Origin: an uncultured Psychroserpens sp.
GTDB lineage: Bacteria > Bacteroidota > Bacteroidia > Flavobacteriales > Flavobacteriaceae
Direction of reading: 5' to 3'
DNA length: 64,000 bases
Assembly (NCBI GenBank): GCA_947489585.1
Contig: CANLEE010000004.1
Location: 124,001-188,000, forward strand
A program made the translations under genes and the position numbers. The notes below the pieces were generated by a model that ran no database searches, had not been told where the DNA came from, and saw only the letters and a program-made list of their open reading frames with translations. Shown one piece after another: positions 61,308-64,000 of the stretch. Positions within the stretch are counted from its first letter, which is position 1, and each line of letters opens with the position of its first letter.

Positions 61308-61898
61308 ATGGTAAACCTAGACGAATCTTACTGGGACAAACGTTACCAAAATAGTGACATTGGTTGGGATTTAGGTCAAGTATCACCACCAATTAAAGTA
61401 TATATTGATCAACTTATAGATAAGAATATTAGAATTTTAATTCCTGGAGGTGGACATTCTTATGAAGCTGAATATGTATTTAACTGTGGTTTTAAAAATG
61501 TATATGTTGTTGATTTTTCTAAGACTGCATTAGATAATATTAAAACTAGAATGCCTCATTTTCCTTCTGAACAATTACTTCACCAAGACTTTTTTGAATT
61601 AAATATGACATTTGATTTGATTTTAGAACAAACTTTTTTTTGTGCTTTAAATCCCAAATTGAGAACAAGCTATGTTTCTAAAATGTATGATTTGCTTTCT
61701 GAAAAAGGAAAACTTGTTGGCGTGTTATTTAAAATTCCTCTTTATGAAAACCATCCGCCATTTGGAGGTAATAAAGCTGAATATCTTAATTATTTCCAAA
61801 ATGTATTTCATATTGAAATTTTTGAGGATTGTTATAATTCGATAGCAAGTAGATTAGGAAAAGAGTTGTTTTTTATGATTAAAAAAGGAGCAAGTTAA
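61308..61898 (+). CDS. TPMT-like SAM-dependent methyltransferase
   Basis: A 196-residue methyltransferase of the thiopurine S-methyltransferase (TPMT) family. The N-terminal YWDKRYQNSDIGWDLGQVSPP (about 7-27) is characteristic. The SAM-binding motif is PGGGHSYEAEY, followed by VVDFSKTAL and ILEQTFFCAL. The family methylates thiols or selenium/tellurium species; bacterial substrates vary. It follows the sulfite/sulfonate permease almost directly, which suggests linked sulfur chemistry, but that is inference. Confidence 0.83.
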   Translation: MVNLDESYWDKRYQNSDIGWDLGQVSPPIKVYIDQLIDKNIRILIPGGGHSYEAEYVFNCGFKNVYVVDFSKTALDNIKTRMPHFPSEQLLHQDFFELNMTFDLILEQTFFCALNPKLRTSYVSKMYDLLSEKGKLVGVLFKIPLYENHPPFGGNKAEYLNYFQNVFHIEIFEDCYNSIASRLGKELFFMIKKGAS

Positions 61899-62027
61899 AA
61901 TGAATTGTGACTTATACCTTTAAAAACTATGGCTTAATTAATAATCTTAAGACTTATATTCTTATCTTTAATACAACCATTTAGATTAGTAGCAAGATTT
62001 TTATTATAACCTCTTAAATCTGAGATT

Positions 62028-64000
62028 ATGTTTTGTTGCAATCATTTTTTAAAAATAAAAAGAGCTTCCTTTCTTTTTATTTTCTTTTGTTTTACTTCTG
62101 TTATTAATGCCCAATTGCCAATTGGCTATACCGCTTCCGAAGTCCAATCGGGATACAATACAATAATGGGTGTCGTATTCAGTCAAGATGGTAGCAAGAT
62201 GTTCGTTTGGGAAAAACGCGGACATGTTTATGTCTCTAACTGGAACGGTTCAGCTTATATAAAACAACCTACTCCAGTATTGGATATTTCTGGTGAAGTA
62301 GGAAATTGGAGAGATTTTGGTTTTGCAAGTTTTTGCCTAGATCCTAATTTTGATGCTAATGGTTTAGTGTATATGTACTATATGGTAGATCGTGAACATT
62401 TAATGGATTTTGGAACTCCAAATTATAACCCAAATGAAGATCGATATTATGAAGCATCAATTAGTAGATTAACCCGCTACCAGCTTAATATAAGTAGCAA
62501 TCCATTAACAACAGACTATAGTTCAAGAACCATTCTTTTAGGTGAATCAGTTTCTACAGGAGTACCATTAACGCATGAATCACATGCAGGAGGTACTGTT
62601 ATTTTTGCAAATGATGGAACCTTGTTAGTGTCTACAGGTGACAATGCTAGCTATGCTTCTGTGGATGTAGGTAGTGCAAATGAAACATATTTTCAACAAG
62701 CTATAGATGATGGGATTTTAAGGCCAGAAGAAAATGTTGGTGCTTTTAGAAGTCAAATGCCAACATCGCTTTGTGGCAAAATATTGCGTTTAGACCCTAC
62801 AACTGGAGATGGTGTGGCTTCAAATCCATTATATGATAGTAACAACCCTCGTTCAGCTGAGTCTAGAATGTGGAGTATGGGATTACGTCATCCGTTTAGA
62901 ATGTCAATTCAACCTGATAGTGGTAGTACAAACCCTAGTGACGGTAACCCAGGAATAATCCAAGTTGCAGATGTTGGTTGGGGCACATGGGAAGATTTGC
63001 ACATCTTTGATAAAGGAGGCTTAAATGGTGGTTGGCCTTTGTATGAAGGTTTAACACAACATTTTGATTATTATAATAGCGGAACGACAAATCCAGATGA
63101 AAATGACGTGCTTTTTGTAGATAATTGCCCACAACCAAGTTCTTTTACTGATAACACGAACCCAGCATTAAGACGCTATGTGCATGATAGACCAGAAATA
63201 GCATGGAAACATGGTAATCAACCTGAAGCTAGAGTTCCTACATTTGTTGTAGGCATTCCATTAGCTCCCCGAGTTGGAAGCTTTGGTTCGCCAACTACTG
63301 GAAATGAATTTAATGGTAATGCAGCAATTGCTGGAATTTATATTACTGGTGATGCATTAGGAAGCAGTATGACAGGAAAGTATTTGTTTACCGATTATAC
63401 AAAGAACTGGATGCAAACTGCTACACTAACAGATGGAACAACAAATTGGATTAGTCATATTTCAGAGTTTGCGCCCCAAGGGTTTGGAAATGGAATAGTA
63501 CATATGATGCAAAACCCTTTAGATGGTTTTATATATTATGTAAATATTTTTGATGGAACAGTTTATAAAATTTCATTTGAAGGTCCCACATGGATTGTAG
63601 AACCTACAAACTTGACGATTAATTGTGAGGATAGTACAAACCCTGATGATGAGTTTGCAAATTGGCTTAGCAGTTTTTCAGGATCTGTATTATGTGGTAA
63701 TGCAACATTAATAAATGATAATTCAGGTTTAACGAGTTCATGTGATTCATCGGTTTCTGAAACAGTGACATTTACACTTTCTGATGAATGTGGAAATGAA
63801 ATTACAAAAACAGCAACATTCAGTATAGAAGACACAATAAACCCAAATTGGGATAGTTTTCCTAATGATTTAACAGTGAATTGTTCAATAGATTACCAAA
63901 CCGCTTATGAGGCTTGGCTTAATAGTTTTTCGGGAACAGATAATTGTAGTACTCCTATAGTGTCTCATGATGCTCCTGCAACAATCTCTTGTCCTCAATC
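62028..64000 (+). CDS. Secreted PQQ-type sugar dehydrogenase with HYR-like tail (partial)
   Basis: The frame from ATG 62028 is open to the window edge, giving at least 657 residues; the end is not in view. A signal peptide (about 1-29) ends near VINAQ. A six-bladed propeller of the soluble glucose/aldose dehydrogenase type follows, with HESHAGGTVIFANDGTLLVSTGDN (about 180-200), GKILRLDPTTGDG and WSMGLRHPFR (about 285-294). From about residue 523 come repeated extracellular modules of roughly 85 residues with conserved Cys and a D-x-N pattern, starting LTINCEDSTNPDDEF and later LTVNCSIDY, resembling HYR-type domains. A T9SS domain may lie beyond the edge. PQQ use is inferred from the family. 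Confidence 0.75.
   Translation, partial: MFCCNHFLKIKRASFLFIFFCFTSVINAQLPIGYTASEVQSGYNTIMGVVFSQDGSKMFVWEKRGHVYVSNWNGSAYIKQPTPVLDISGEVGNWRDFGFASFCLDPNFDANGLVYMYYMVDREHLMDFGTPNYNPNEDRYYEASISRLTRYQLNISSNPLTTDYSSRTILLGESVSTGVPLTHESHAGGTVIFANDGTLLVSTGDNASYASVDVGSANETYFQQAIDDGILRPEENVGAFRSQMPTSLCGKILRLDPTTGDGVASNPLYDSNNPRSAESRMWSMGLRHPFRMSIQPDSGSTNPSDGNPGIIQVADVGWGTWEDLHIFDKGGLNGGWPLYEGLTQHFDYYNSGTTNPDENDVLFVDNCPQPSSFTDNTNPALRRYVHDRPEIAWKHGNQPEARVPTFVVGIPLAPRVGSFGSPTTGNEFNGNAAIAGIYITGDALGSSMTGKYLFTDYTKNWMQTATLTDGTTNWISHISEFAPQGFGNGIVHMMQNPLDGFIYYVNIFDGTVYKISFEGPTWIVEPTNLTINCEDSTNPDDEFANWLSSFSGSVLCGNATLINDNSGLTSSCDSSVSETVTFTLSDECGNEITKTATFSIEDTINPNWDSFPNDLTVNCSIDYQTAYEAWLNSFSGTDNCSTPIVSHDAPATISCPQ

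Overview
The window looks like chromosomal DNA of a marine member of the Bacteroidetes, most likely a Flavobacteriaceae species. Supporting signs are the AT-rich composition (about one third G+C by eye), lipoprotein signals of the flavobacterial type, a type IX secretion C-terminal domain, UnbV/ASPIC-VCBS and triple-tyrosine regulator proteins, TAnnTTTG-like -7 promoter boxes and the absence of strong Shine-Dalgarno sites. No tRNA, rRNA, CRISPR array, insertion sequence or integrase was found.

Region 1 (1-18969, all + strand, tightly packed with several ATGA overlaps) is a surface-polysaccharide synthesis operon. It begins inside an SpsF-like cytidylyltransferase. It continues with a class III aminotransferase, GNAT acetyltransferase, SDR, metallophosphoesterase, ATP-grasp protein and a pseudaminic-acid-type synthase (PseI). 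Next come a Wzx flippase, glycosyltransferases and an EpsG-type polymerase. An NDP-sugar epimerase and a GDP-heptose set follow (an HddC-GmhB fusion, HddA, GmhA). Decoration genes close it: an MBOAT/SGNH O-acylation pair and a NodU-type carbamoyltransferase.

Region 2 (18973-30781, all - strand) converges on region 1. Reading from its promoter end it holds WbqC, the Wza/Wzc export pair, a methyltransferase, a PhyH oxygenase and an MBL-fold protein. These are followed by an exported lipoprotein pyrophosphatase, DUF4956, a CotH-like/beta-helix membrane protein and a VTC-type polyphosphate polymerase. The Wza/Wzc pair plus Wzx and the EpsG polymerase point to a Wzx/Wzy-type capsule or exopolysaccharide carrying nonulosonic acid and probably heptose. 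The last four genes look like a separate polyphosphate-related module of unknown job.

Region 3 (30782-33335) is a 0.5 kb regulatory gap followed by a secreted fibre-like protein with about 20 head repeats and an S74 self-cleaving chaperone domain, ending at a strong terminator.

Region 4 (33604-60403, all + strand) is a beta-glucan (laminarin) utilisation locus. A membrane-bound propeller/LuxR regulator is followed by an unusual glycosidase fused to a predicted outer-membrane barrel. Then come two carbohydrate-binding lipoproteins, GH16, a GH149-like beta-1,3-oligoglucan phosphorylase, a lipoprotein GH17, GH30, a GPH/MFS sugar transporter and a cytoplasmic GH17. A large VCBS/ASPIC lipoprotein, a T9SS-secreted binding protein, a DUF255 lipoprotein and a LacI regulator complete it. 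It has no SusC/SusD pair. Cell-surface GH16, GH17 and GH30 would cut and debranch the glucan, the barrel fusion and the MFS permease could carry oligosaccharides inward, and cytoplasmic GH17 plus phosphorylase would finish them with conservation of a phosphate bond.

Region 5 (60493-64000) holds a TauE/SafE permease, a TPMT-like methyltransferase and the start of a secreted PQQ-type sugar dehydrogenase that runs off the right edge.
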